From: Carex sylvatica
Taxonomy: Eukaryota; Streptophyta; Magnoliopsida; Poales; Cyperaceae
NCBI GenBank assembly: GCA_964058845.1
Contig: CAXKVR010000610.1
Span: 1 to 64,000 of the forward strand
Reading direction: 5' to 3'
DNA length: 64,000 nt
The number at the start of each line of letters is the position of its first letter. Position 1 is the stretch's first letter. The notes under the pieces are model-generated. The model saw nothing but the letters and a program-made list of their open reading frames with translations, was not told the origin of the DNA and ran no database searches. Made by a program: the position numbers and the translations under genes. Shown in pieces: positions 44,330 through 55,824 of the stretch.

Positions 44330-47300
44330 TCAATGGAAATTGCATTGCTCTCAAAATGCAAATTCTCTCGCAAGATGCAGAATAGCTGGATCCTGTGATT
44401 CCTGTCCGATTTTGATGGAACGGTTCCAATCGGTTTAAATTTAAATCATTCCGTAATCTCACCTTATCGTCTAAGCCGAAATCTTTTTAGTTACCATAAT
44501 ATCATCTTAATATTTCAAAATTCTGACCTTACCATCATTTTTTTTTTAATTTCAACCTTACCATCTACACAGATCCGCACCTTATCATTTAAGTTGAATT
44601 TTTTTAATTACCATCTTAATATTTCAAAATTCTGACATTACATTCATTTCTTTTTTAAATTTCAACCTTACATCCACGAGATTCTGCGTGGAACTTATTT
44701 TTTTTTTTGGAAAATAGATTCCACGCAGATTGAATTTGTGTGGAAGTTAATTTTTTAAATATTTTGAAAAATGGATTCCACACAGGTCTGGATCTGTGTA
44801 GATTTTTTTTTTTTTTGGAAAATAATTAATTCACGGGATAGGATATAAAATAACATAAATAAGTTGAAAAAATATCCATATATTAGTACTTAATATTAAG
44901 ATGTTGGTTACGTCAAATTAAATATCCTGATAAATAATTAACGGATTGTTTCTAGTTAAAATAAAAAAAATACATAATTGCTGACTTCAACTAAAATTTT
45001 GAGGTCCTAAATGATATTTTATTGTAATTCTGATTTTTCAGCGTTATTATGTTTTTGATATCCTTAATAGGCTATGTCTTGGACACAATGACCTCCGTCT
45101 CTTTGCGAGCTTTCTGAATTATAGTCAAACGTTCAAATTGAAGTTTCTTACAAAAAAAAATAATTGTCTAAAGTTTGAAAACAATGCATCGATATTTCAA
45201 TTGCAAAAATCGCCGATGATGCACCGATATGCTAGTTAACTTCAACAGCAGTCCATCATTGTTTCGTTACAAAATATGAATATGACAACGATATTTTATA
45301 ACTATACCGATTCTCTCCTAAAATTAATCATTTAAAAAAAAGTTGGTTACAACCCATTTTAAAAAAAATATCTGCGCAGATTAACCCATTTTTAAAAAAA
45401 ATTATAAGTTCCACCCAGATCCTATTTTTTTTTATTAAATCTAGTGGTCAATTTGTTTTTATTAGATTTTGGAAAATCAACAAAATCCTCTACGAAAATT
45501 AAGTGGAAACAAGCACTTTAAAAAATGCCTCAGTGGATAGCAGCCGGACAAACCATTTGTGGGCCTTATAAGGCCTTGATTTTATGAAGTTGGGCTGGAT
45601 GCATCTTTCTACGCCTTCATTATATTTCGTTAGCACCCAAAGCAGAAATATCACAATCGAACAGATAGAAAATGGCTTACTTTAATTAAAAAAAAAAAAA
45701 AAAAAATCTGCAAATGAACTAGGCTCGGTTTATAAGAACACCTCATCCTTAAATTGTAAAAGATAATTTTTTTCTGTTTCATGAATAACTTTAATAATTC
45801 TCTTATATTATTTTAAATCATTTTTATCTGTGTAATTTATTCCATTTAATTTGTAAAGTTTATTAATAATTTTAATATATATATTATTTCTACCTTTGAA
45901 ACTATTTTTAACATCCTGCAATTGACAATTGAGACTTTATATATTTTCTTGTGGAAAAAAAAGTTCAAGGCCCGTTTCATTAAGAAATTTGAGAGATACT
46001 ACATTACCTAATATTGTAATGTTCCTCATTTGGCTTCTCAATCCTTGAGGACTTAGATTATGAAATATGTGTTATCTAATTATCGAAAGAATATAAATTG
46101 TATTATGTAAGTGATATATTTATATAATATATTATTAGAGACGGATTCAAGAAGGTCCAATAAAATCGATTGACTCCTATTTAATTTTTAAATTTTTTGT
46201 ATTTATGTTTAATTTTCTATATAATCTAGCGTAAAATGTTATGGTAGGGTAAAATTGACTCTAATTCTTTGCATTAAGTTTGTATATAATTGATATTTAT
46301 AGTTTGAAATTTTTAATATAATTAATTCCGTATGTGTTTGACTTTCATTATTTAAAAGTCTGATTCCGTATATTACTACGCAAAAATAACAAAAAGTAAC
46401 AAAATAATTATGGACAATTTAAGAGTAGTTGAAGCAGGACCAATCAGTCTCCATCTGCTATTGTTCATTTTCCTTGGAGTCAGTCTTCTCTTCAATTGTA
46501 TGGATTTCATTGAAGAGTTTCAGATAGATTTGAATCATTGATTTTAGATTGGATTGTACAAATTCATACCTGGTCGTGCAATATTTACCTCTTTCATATT
46601 GATGTTGTTTGATTTGTTCGAAAATGAAGAACATTTAAGGAGAGTAGCTCGTGTGTTTTTTTTTTTTTTTTAGTTTACATTGTACTTTTCAGATATACTT
46701 GTTCTTCAACCTTAGATATTGTTAGACCCAAAATAGGAAAACAAAAGTGGGAGTAAATATATTATTATTAATTAGTTTTGTTCATCTTTGACAACTACAA
46801 ACTTGAATTCAAATCAATACGATTGCACATATATATGTTATCTACTTATCTTTGCTTGCTATCAGCTTTAATAATCCATATATATATAGTAGACAAACAA
46901 TGAAACAATAATTGAATGAGTGAAATAGTGAAGAATAATTTACACTTAGGATAATGGATTTCTTTTTCACAATATATTAGTCACCCTATATTGCACATTT
47001 TTCTCACATAACTTACGACGCAGATATATTAATTAAGAATGAATAAGTCATCCTTAACAAGAATATTTTCGATGGATCGAACTATTTCTCAAATTTCATT
47101 CTAAATGATAGTCAGATTTTTGTTTAAATTTGTCTATATATATATTTTTTTTTTGATAAATTGTTCAAATTTAAATGTTATTTTTTGTGACAAGCTAGAC
47201 AAAAAAAATATATTTCTACAGAAAAGAAAATTTGGATGCTGTAATTCTCGTTTCTGATTTTTCTTATTTAAAAACCAGAGGATTGCATTAGAGAACAGTC

Positions 47301-47620
47301 AGAAGCATTTCCGAGGTAACATTTTTTTTATTATTTCACATTCTAAATCATTTTATTTGTAATTACCACACAGCCTTGCGCATATATTACCGAGATCATT
47401 CATTCCTTATGACCCGGCGCGAGTCCAAACCAATCACAGAATCCAAGCCGTTTATTTCTCGCAGTCTTTCATCGCAACCGTCGTTTCTCCGATTACAATA
47501 TCTTACGGCTCCTCGCTTCATTCTTCGCTAAATTTTACAAATAAAAAGAAAAGACAGAAGAACAGCTTCAGAAATCAGTAAATCGCAGGCTCAAAACAGA
47601 ACTTTCCATACAAACCACTC
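44330..47620. other. Gene-poor AT-rich region with a tandem duplication
   Basis: No gene recognised. A ~119-bp unit is tandemly duplicated at 44460-44690 (ACCTTATC...TTAATATTTCAAAATTCTGAC...TTTCAACCTTAC). After it, ATTCCACGCAGAT and ATTCCACACAGG occur in a row of diverged copies to about 44810, and similar words reappear near 45370-45420. The 3' untranslated region of the cytidine deaminase is expected just below 47621. Confidence 0.5.
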
Positions 47621-48562
47621 CTAGCTGTCGTCAGATCTTTTGTAACGATATACGTGTAGCTTTGCACTAGGAACCACGGCAGCTAGAAACGCACGCGCCG
47701 TCCCCTCATACGATACCAAACCATTCTCTCTCTCCACCAGCGCAGCAGCCACAATATCAGTCACAGAAGATCCGATCACCTTTGCTATCATCGCAGCCTG
47801 GATCGGGCCCAGACTTGGGTTATACGCCGCGCTCTCAAAATAAGACCCGGCATACACCCCACCCTCCGAATCAGCCACAGCAAATCCCGCAGGGCATCCA
47901 CTATACGGAGCGTGCGATCCTCTCGCTGCTCGCTCGGCTTCCTCCCTTAGCTTCTTCTCCAGTTGAGAATCCTCCACCTCTCCATTGTAGTAACCAACTG
48001 GACCCTCCAGTACCTTCTCAAACTCCCCCAGATCATTGTTGTGCGAGTCGAGCAAGAGAGGCACATCCTTATGTAGCAAATCGGGGGGTCCAAAGGGACG
48101 CGGGAGGAGTACGGACAGAGGTCTATACACCGCGTCCGGTCCATCTGAGGTGACAAGAACGCGGATGTCAGAAGAATCACGCACCTCTTGGAGAAACTGT
48201 CTACAATGGCCACATGGCATATGCGATACGGCAATGGACCGGATCCAGGTCTCTCCATGAGCCGCAGCGTTACAGAGGAGGAACTGCTCTGCATGAACCG
48301 AGTGGTGTAGGGGAAGGCCAGGGTACTCGAGATTCACGCCGATGTAGATCCTACCGCTCGATCCCAATCCAGCGGCTCCGACTGGGAACCGCGAGATCGG
48401 AATTTGAGCGTGACGCATGGCTGCGGGGACGAGAGATGGGAGTAGGTCCTCAACCATCCGATAACCCAGGCTTCGAGCGAGGCGCTCTGATTCGGCCACG
48501 TCGATCACGAAGCCAGGGAGCGAAATCTCGGCCGTTGATTCGGGTATCTTCTCCTCTCCCAT
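47621..48562 (-). CDS. CDA1: Cytidine deaminase, intronless
   Basis: A single uninterrupted frame of 313 residues starts at the ATG at 48562. The N-terminal catalytic deaminase domain (about residues 30-175) carries the zinc ligands and general base in HAE (His90, Glu92) and PCGHC (Cys117, Cys120), plus FPVGAAGLGSSGRIYIGVNL at the substrate site. The C-terminal half (about 205-313) is a second, catalytically dead deaminase fold (HAPYSGCPAGFAVADSEG, then YAGSYFESAAYNPSLGPIQA). This is the two-domain plan of dimeric bacterial and plant enzymes. Arabidopsis CDA is about 300 residues and also has no introns. The enzyme converts cytidine and deoxycytidine to uridine and deoxyuridine in cytosolic pyrimidine salvage. 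The ATG context and the following MGEEKIP favour this start. The leader carries a GAGAGA run at 48648-48660. A TTTAAATA-like TATA candidate on the minus strand lies near 48690-48700. Confidence 0.96.
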   Translation of the reverse strand: MGEEKIPESTAEISLPGFVIDVAESERLARSLGYRMVEDLLPSLVPAAMRHAQIPISRFPVGAAGLGSSGRIYIGVNLEYPGLPLHHSVHAEQFLLCNAAAHGETWIRSIAVSHMPCGHCRQFLQEVRDSSDIRVLVTSDGPDAVYRPLSVLLPRPFGPPDLLHKDVPLLLDSHNNDLGEFEKVLEGPVGYYNGEVEDSQLEKKLREEAERAARGSHAPYSGCPAGFAVADSEGGVYAGSYFESAAYNPSLGPIQAAMIAKVIGSSVTDIVAAALVERENGLVSYEGTARAFLAAVVPSAKLHVYRYKRSDDS

Positions 48563-50086
48563 TTGTTTTTGTATCTTATCTCGGAAAGGCTTTTTGTCCT
48601 GGAATAAAAAGATGCGATGTCTGTTTGTATTTCCTCGATGCGTGGAGAGAGAGAGAGAGAAGCGGGCTTGAGTAGGGGAAGATAAGCGGTATTTAAAGGT
48701 TGCGAGAGAAAAGATTACGAATTTACTACTGTAATAATAATGACACGATTAGATATGATTAAATTTTCATGTGGCTCACGTGTTGACAGTTGATAGGTTA
48801 CTAAACATCTCTAACAATAATAGACGCCTTGCACTTGCATGAGGTAGTATTTTCATCGACATTTTTTTTTCTTTTTTTGCTTTGATTTAAATAAATGATT
48901 TCTATATATAATTTCTTACTTTCTTGAGGGGGGGTTGAAATAAATATTTTTGAGAATTCAAACAGATTTAAGGTTCTCTTGTAAGTGATAGTTGGTTTAA
49001 TAATATATTTTAAGGAATATGATGAGTTCTTGTGTCTTTCTTTTTCTAAATCTGATCAGATTATCTTTTTATTAGGGACGTGATTAATAAACTAATTCAT
49101 GAACCTATTTTGATTATCTCATTTCCTTTATTTTATTTCAGATTCTTTTTTCTCTAGAAAATTTAATTTGTGGAAGAAAACTTTACATGAGTTTAACAAC
49201 GAAATTATAAAGTATAAATATCTCAATTTTATTGCTGTTAGACATTTTTTAAATTATTGATTTTATTCAATGGTAGCTTGTCAGTTTTCAGAGTTTTGAT
49301 GTGTACAACTTTTAGCGTACTAATGATTCCTATAATACTTTGTTACAAATATAAATTACAACAAATATAATCAACTTTAATATTAATTGACTGCGTAAAA
49401 CAGTTGCCTCATTTTATACAGATTGTAATGTTGCAAATAGGGGCGGATTTTTTGTTGTTGTTGAAAGTTCGTAGGCGATTTCATTGATCAAACGATATAT
49501 AAGATAGCTATTACATATGTTTTTTTTTATTAAAATAGAAAGTATGAAAACCTATACGTCGCGCTACCTGTAAAATCATCTAATTTCCTATGTCAAAAAA
49601 TAATAGATATGTGAAGTCAGAGGATGCGAATTAATTAGTTTATTCGCGCCCGATTAGCAAGTAGGTGGGCCTTCCAATTTTCTTCTCTGGAAATGTAGAC
49701 ACAACAGTAATTTTTGAGTTGCATGGCTAGCGGAGTACGTCGTATCGAACCCTCCTTGAGGACGAAACATCTTCTTCTTTCCAAAATGAACACCGCCGCC
49801 CAGAGAAATACGCAACTAAGAGGCACTGAATCAAACCGGACCGAGACAGTCACCACTTTGAGAGGAGGAAGAAAAGGGCACTGAATCCAATCGAACCGGG
49901 AAAGTTACCACTCAGCCGAGAAGACACTGAATCAAACCATACTGGGAACTGAATCAACCGGCCCAGGATAGTCATCACTCAGAGAGGTGGAAGAAAAAGA
50001 AGGAAAAGAAAAAGAAGAAAAAGATAGGAGAAAGGAGACAACTCTTTGCAATCTCATCATCAGCAACAACCATAAAAATACGTATC

Positions 50087-50091
<5 letters not shown>

Positions 50092-50134
<43 letters not shown>
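50092..50134. repeat. (TA)n microsatellite
   Basis: Uninterrupted TA dinucleotide run of about 43 bp. Confidence 0.95.
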
Positions 50135-50138
<4 letters not shown>

Positions 50139-50322
50139 GACGAATTCACAGTCTCCCATTCGAACCCGATAAGTAGAGACGAGAGAGTAGCGACCTGAAG
50201 CGGTGACCAAATCCATTAAATGGAAGCACTGCTCAGATTGATTGAAACGAAGTGAACTGGGACAGATGGGAGAAGAGAGGGCGGAGCTACTGACTTCTTC
50301 TTTGACTCTCAAAACTGCAGCT

Positions 50323-50393
50323 GTGGAGAGGCAGCGATATCTCCAAGAAAGAAGCGGTGGAGAGGCAGCGATATCTCCAAGAAAGAAGCGGAG
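50323..50393. repeat. Tandem duplication, 34-bp period
   Basis: Two perfect copies of GTGGAGAGGCAGCGATATCT followed by CCAAGAAAGAAGCG, starting at 50323 and 50357. Confidence 0.9.
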
Positions 50394-50852
50394 GTTTCGA
50401 GGGTTCACACTTTTTTCTTTTCACTAAGAAATTAATCAATAAGTAGAAGTATTGTGAATTTGTGATAAGTGTAGTAGAATAGGAGCGGATTGACAAATAT
50501 GAGATTAGTTGGCTCCCATTAATTTTCAAAAAAAAAATTATATATAATTTTATATACACTTTAGAGCAAAATACTATAGGTATTATAAATGAATCTTCAT
50601 TCATAATATAAAATGTTTATATAATTAACCTCTATTTTTATTTGACTCCATAACTTGAAATTTCGCTTTGATTATTAACATGAATAGTTGTCATCAATAT
50701 TGATATAGATAGCTTTGTCAAGAAGTTGGCATGTTTTGGAAATTACTGCGTAGTTGCTGCGTAGTTGTTAACGTAGATATTAATAACTAAGTTGAATTAG
50801 TATAAGTAAAACAATGCCTGACGACAAATAGCTTTAACCTAAGCGTTGCACT

Positions 50853-51897
50853 TTGAAAATTTTATGTATATCCTTCAAATTTTTTTTTTCAAAATTACAT
50901 ATTTTTCCATCTAAAATTCATATGATCTATTTACCGTTCTAAAATTAAAAAAATTACCCAATTTATTACTTTTTCTATTGAAACTTATTTTAAATTTATA
51001 AAGTTCACATTTTAGAAGGAAAATTAATAAGAAAAATACTAAGTCTTCTAATTGACATTTTTTATAGGTTAAATTATTTATTTATCTACTAGTGACGTAC
51101 ACATAGTACATAGTGAAACTTAGACATAAACTTATATGTGTGTCACATATAAAACAAAAATAAATAAACTATTTACTCTCATAACTAACCAATTAAAAGA
51201 GAGTCGGTCTAGTATAACATTGGTGTCACATGACATTAACTTCAAAATTGATTTATAGACTTCAAACGACTAATCTAAACCGTTCAAACCAATTTACTTT
51301 ATGAGTGATGTGTTTGCATGCAATTTTTTTTTTTTTATATTTTTGAGTTATTTTAGTATCAAATGAAGCGGTAAAATATTGAACAATGAATGTATTAATT
51401 AAAATTAACTTAAAAACTCATGCATTTGACCGCTTGACTTGATACCAAATAAATTCAAAAAGTTATAATTCTGCATGTAAACGTACAACTAATGAAGTAG
51501 ATCGGTTTGAACGGTTTGGATTCAACCGTTTGAAGTTGATTCGATAGGATAAACACACAACTAATGAAGTAGATCGGTTTGAACGGTTTGAATTCACTGT
51601 TTGAAGTTGATTCGATAGGTTTTAGAGTTGGTGTTAGATAGACTGAAATGACACCAATGTTATACTAGCCAGACTCATTAGAAGATTGGACATTTTACTT
51701 GAATAAGGTACATATATTATTTTAATAAATGATAACATTGGAACTTTATAATTTAAAAATGAGTTTAACAGAAAAGATAATAAATTGAGTAAATTTGTGA
51801 GTCTTTAAAATTTAAATTTAAATATAATATTATGAATTTTAAAGGGAGGAAGATGTAATTTGGAGGTTTTTAAAGGGTTATACCTGAATTCCCCCTT
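50853..51897. mobile_element. Long-TIR element, family 4 copy B, with a nested MITE
   Basis: The left part reads GTATATCCTTCAAAT, CAAAATTACATATTTTTCC and CTAAAATTCA. The right part is the inverse, ending GAGGTTTTTAAAGGGTTATA and CCTGAATTCCCCC. Inner landmarks AAACTTATTTTAAATTTATA and AAGTCTTCTAATTG match the copies at 30675 and 61587. It is split by the MITE at 51201-51676. The left edge is approximate. Confidence 0.65.
51201..51676. mobile_element. Foldback MITE with CTAGTATAACATTGG ends (476 bp), nested in copy B
   Basis: A 9-bp near-duplication ATTAAAAGA (51192-51200) and ATTAGAAGA (51677-51685), 8 of 9 identical. The left end CTAGTATAACATTGGTGTCA pairs with TGACACCAATGTTATACTAG. The right arm contains a direct duplication of about 60 bp, starting ACAACTAATGAAGTAGATCG, so the element has a lopsided stem. 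Confidence 0.85.
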
Positions 51898-52189
51898 TTA
51901 TTTAAATATTTTTAATCGTAATTATTAATAACAAAATAACAGAATATAAAAGAATATAAAAGAATATAAAAGGCTACGGTGACAACTATAAATAGCTTAA
52001 ATTAAGCTTATAATATTTAAAATACTTTTGTAGTTGATAGCAACAACTTCTTTAATTGGTACAAGTAACTCGTGCATCATTTATAAATAACTCAAAATCA
52101 TGACTAAGCATCTCGGTCCTCGGATCAGGTTTTGGATCTTGGATGTGATATGTGCCTTTTTTTTTGCTGGAGTGTCTTCGTAGTTAACT

Positions 52190-52846
52190 AGGGGTGAAAA
52201 CTGAGCGGATAATGCTAATATTATATCCGCATCTGTCAGATAATGAGCGAATACAGATACGGATAGTAAATGGATATCAAAATTCAAAATCAAATCCGCC
52301 TTAAACGGATATGAATACGAAATGAATAGTCTACGGATACGGATTTGAATACAGATATAAACCGAATAATGGTCGGATAATTAAGATATATGAACTTCTA
52401 AGATACAAATATTTATTAAAAAATAAAGTATAATAAGTTGGTGGGAGATAAGGATAATCTATTGATATAATATATATAAAATAAAGAAATGGTAACGAAA
52501 GATAATGTGGTGTATTGGTTTGAAACTTAATTACTTGACTCTTGAGATAAAGGAGCAGGGTTTTGAATCCTGCCAAGAGCAAAACTATTTCTTTTAACGC
52601 TAAGAGGTGAGGGCAGCGGGTCCGACGCGGTTCAATTTCTCAGCTAGTAGCGGGTCTGTAGCACTGAGAGTTCGAATGAACCGGATATTCGATCCGTTTA
52701 CCATCCTTGACCCATATCCATATCCAGATGCACTTCACTGTAATTCAAAATTATCCGGATCCGTATCCACATATTATCCGATCCATTTAATTCGAATACA
52801 GATAGCAACTGAATTCGAATCGGATAATCCGGCTCCGTTTACACCT
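52190..52846. mobile_element. Family 5 element, GGGGTGAAAAC ends (657 bp)
   Basis: The ends AGGGGTGAAAACTGAGCGGA and, inverted, AGGTGTAAACGGAGCCGGAT are flanked by a 9-bp near-duplication TAGTTAACT (52181-52189) and AAGTTAACT (52847-52855). The interior is dense in ATCCG/CGGAT words (ACGGATACGGATTTG, TATCCGGATC), probably subterminal binding-site repeats. A second full copy lies at 55094-55815. Confidence 0.75.
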
Positions 52847-53194
52847 AAGTTAACTCTTGCGAATATCTTTTAGCTTTTAAGGGACGTATGGAAAAAAAGA
52901 AAAGAGAGGGACCTCTCCATTTTTACTGGAACTGGAGGCTTGATCTGCCGCTGGCTTCAACTAATTGAGAGGGGTAAGTTTCTCTGTAGTTCACTATATT
53001 TTGTCTGAACTCTGAAATCGTTATTATCAATATAGATGGAAAATTAATTCAATCAGATCTTAAATTAAAAATACACGTCTAATCCAGAACGACTTCATTT
53101 CTTATCATACTTATGATATGCCAAGAATGCTGCTGAAAAAGCAAATAAAAAGAAGAGTAGAGGGTTAAAAATGCTTGGTGTTTGCTCTAATCAT

Positions 53195-53512
53195 ACTTTA
53201 TATTTTTATCTTTGTTTTGTAAATTCAAACATTTAATCCGAACCATTTAAAATTATCTTCATATTAAAATGTTCTTGGAAATCAAAATATTTGTTTTAGA
53301 ATTTTTTTACTAACTTTTTAGATAGGTACAAATTACTGTTTCAGAAGATGTTGGACGATTCAAAAATAATAATTTTGTACCTATCTAAACACTTATTTAA
53401 AAAATTCTAAAAAAAATACAAAATTTGATTTCCAAGCACATATTAATATGTAGATCAATGACGGTTCATATTTACTGTTTGGATTTTGAAAACAAAAGTA
53501 AGGATGCAGGGC
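53195..53512. mobile_element. Foldback MITE related to 30745-31095
   Basis: The arms ATCAAAATATTTGTTTTAGA and GATAGGTACAAATTACTGTT (left) are answered by AATTTTGTACCTATCTAAAC and CAAAATTTGATTTCCAAGCA (right). The outer edges carry AATCATACTTTA against GGCATGATTGAG. No target duplication identified. Confidence 0.65.
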
Positions 53513-54960
53513 ATGATTGAGATAGAAAAACCAATGAGTCATTTTAACCATACTCTAAAAAGAATTAGTAAACTTTTGGATTAACACATAGATAATTTGT
53601 GTATTAATCATAAATTCCGCCAATAATTCATGACTTTTTCATAATATTTGTAAAAATGTTTTCTTCATCTATTTGTTCAAAATAATGTCGAACTATGCTA
53701 ATTAGTGATGCATTTTGATTTTTTTTTTCAAAGTTGAGAATCGAATTAGTACTAATTAAAGTTCAAGAACCAATTTAATTTTGTTATCAAAGTTCAAATG
53801 TGAATATATATAGTTCTCTTGAAAACTTGAAGACCAACATAAGTTTAAATAAAAAAATTGAGACTAACTTAATTGTTTATTTCTTTTATTTTCTCATTTT
53901 ATTGACATGGAATTCTCTTGAATATCATAGTTACCTCTGGTATCCGCATCCTTTAAATACCCTTGATTTTGCCTATAATTTCCCCGAAAGAAACAAAAAC
54001 GGTATAGGAAAGTGTCTATTAATTTTTATTCAGTTTCAGCTAAAAAATGCTCATAATAAAAGACAAAAGTGTGTTCTCTTGATTCTAGAATATCAACATA
54101 TATAACTGTTAAAATGAATTTTAGTCAAACGAGAGACCGCTGCTGTGATAGCAACATATAGAATTACAGAAGATCAATTGACACTTATTTATTTTCAAAA
54201 TTTCATATTAAAACATTTTTTTATATATAATTTAGAATAAAATGTTATAATTTTTTTTATATAATTTAAAATAAAATGTTATAAATACTGTAAATCTCCA
54301 TATTTAAAAAAAAATGTTATAAGTTAGATATCTACATTTATCTTTACCAGTGATTGTCATCTATGGTTTAAAATGACAAATTGTGTATATAAAATGACTT
54401 ACAAGTCAATTGGAGAAGTGTCTACGCTACAACAGGTACTTTATATATGGCGTATGGTACCGCATCTATATATCCTTCCGCATAAATACTTGATATATTT
54501 ATACTCAAGAAACCAATCTTGATGCGTAAACGTATAAAAGTATACAACTTTGAGATTATTTTGTACACAATCAGCGTGGATTAATTAATGTGTAGACTTG
54601 AGACTTTAATGTAGAAAATAAATAAAGTCTAGGCAATTGGAGTACTAAAAAAAATGTGAAAACAAATCTCTGTTCCACTAATGATACTAACAGATATGAT
54701 TGCTGTCTAGATTGCTTGTTGTTACTAATTTAAATACAAGCAACATTATATTAATGCTCGGTGACTCCATTATCTTATCCAGCAAACCAATTGATAGAAA
54801 AAAACATAATATATTAGGAAATTAATTTTCTGAATTTATTCATCTCTTTCTTTTATATATCTATTTTAATAATATAATAAATGTAATTAAGATAAATACT
54901 ACAAAAATGGCCGATATTATTATCTGTTGCATTAAAAAAAAAATCTGACATCATATCTAA
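53513..54960. other. AT-rich intergenic DNA, no gene seen
   Basis: I see nothing coding here. Confidence 0.45.
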
Positions 54961-54971
54961 ATATTCAGTGC

Positions 54972-55028
54972 AACACTGTCATTGTCAGTGTTTCATAATT
55001 GACATGAAACACTAGCAATGACAGTGTT
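54972..55028. repeat. Strong short hairpin, ~24-bp stem
   Basis: AACACTGTCATTG and TCAGTGTTTCAT on the left are answered by ATGAAACACTAGCAATGACA and GTGTT on the right, around a loop of about 8 bases. The same GTTTCA/GAAACACT words continue on both sides of the element at 55094-55815, so the hairpin may be one arm of an element later split by it. A small-RNA precursor is possible but unsupported. Confidence 0.6.
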
Positions 55029-55093
55029 TTACAGGACCAATGGGCCGTGTAAGAACCCAAGAAAAAAAAAGTTGCTTTACATAGCGTTTCACA

Positions 55094-55815
55094 TGGGGAT
55101 GTAAACGGATACGAAAATCCGCTCCGTATTCAGAGACTATCCGAATTCAGATTAAATGTATACGGATAATTACGGATACAAATATGAATTTTTTTTTTTG
55201 TATATGGTGAAATAATGGCTGATACAGATGCAGATACGAATAATTTCATGAATGTGTAAACGAAACAGATATCCGGATGTATTCGGAATTGCTCCCAACT
55301 GGCTTCGACTTTACTGCTCCGGATAGAAGTTATATAATATGATCCCATATTCATTTCAGTCTTGGTTGTGGGATAATTGATAATACGATACAGTTTTCAA
55401 TTTAATCTTTTTTTTTGCTGGTGATGGCGCTACAATAACTCTATTTTTACCTCCATTTCTCCACTCTCCAATCTTTTTCATTCAATAGTTTAGCCTGTAA
55501 CTGTAGTATGCTTTTAGCCTTTGTTAAATTGATTTTAGTTCTTGTTTCAAGACAACATCAAGACACTCTTTTGTCTTTTATATTATTTTTTATTTATCAT
55601 ATTTTTATTTGTATCTTAAAGTGTATAACTCAATTATTCGTTTCTTATCCATTTCGAATCAGTATTCGTAAATTATTCGCTCCGTATCCGTAACTATTTA
55701 AAGTGAATTGATATCCATTTACTATCCGTATCTGTATCCGTATCCGCTCATTGGAAAACAGATACAGATGGAATATTAGTATTATCCGCTCTGAATCCGC
55801 TCCGTTTTCATCCCT
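55094..55815. mobile_element. Family 5 element, second copy (722 bp)
   Basis: The ends TGGGGATGTAAACGGATACG and, inverted, AGGGATGAAAACGGAGCGGA lie between CGTTTCACA (55085-55093) and AGTTTCATA (55816-55824), a 7-of-9 duplication. It has the same ATCCG-rich interior as 52190-52846. Confidence 0.7.
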
Positions 55816-55824
55816 AGTTTCATA

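Larger units (their letters stand above)
48563..50852. other. Promoter of the deaminase, then gene-poor DNA
   Basis: Holds the deaminase leader and promoter up to about 48.9 kb. At 49635-49740 the minus strand encodes VYISREENWKAHLLANRA, reminiscent of the C-terminal end of a plant LINE RNase H domain, but too short to be sure. No intact gene. Confidence 0.45.

Noticed and set aside
47782..48675. Several plus-strand and alternative-frame open frames over the cytidine deaminase
   Set aside because: They overlap a complete, motif-bearing deaminase frame and have no domain of their own.
50092..50134. (TA)n tract as a regulatory element
   Set aside because: A plain microsatellite. Nothing in the context indicates function.
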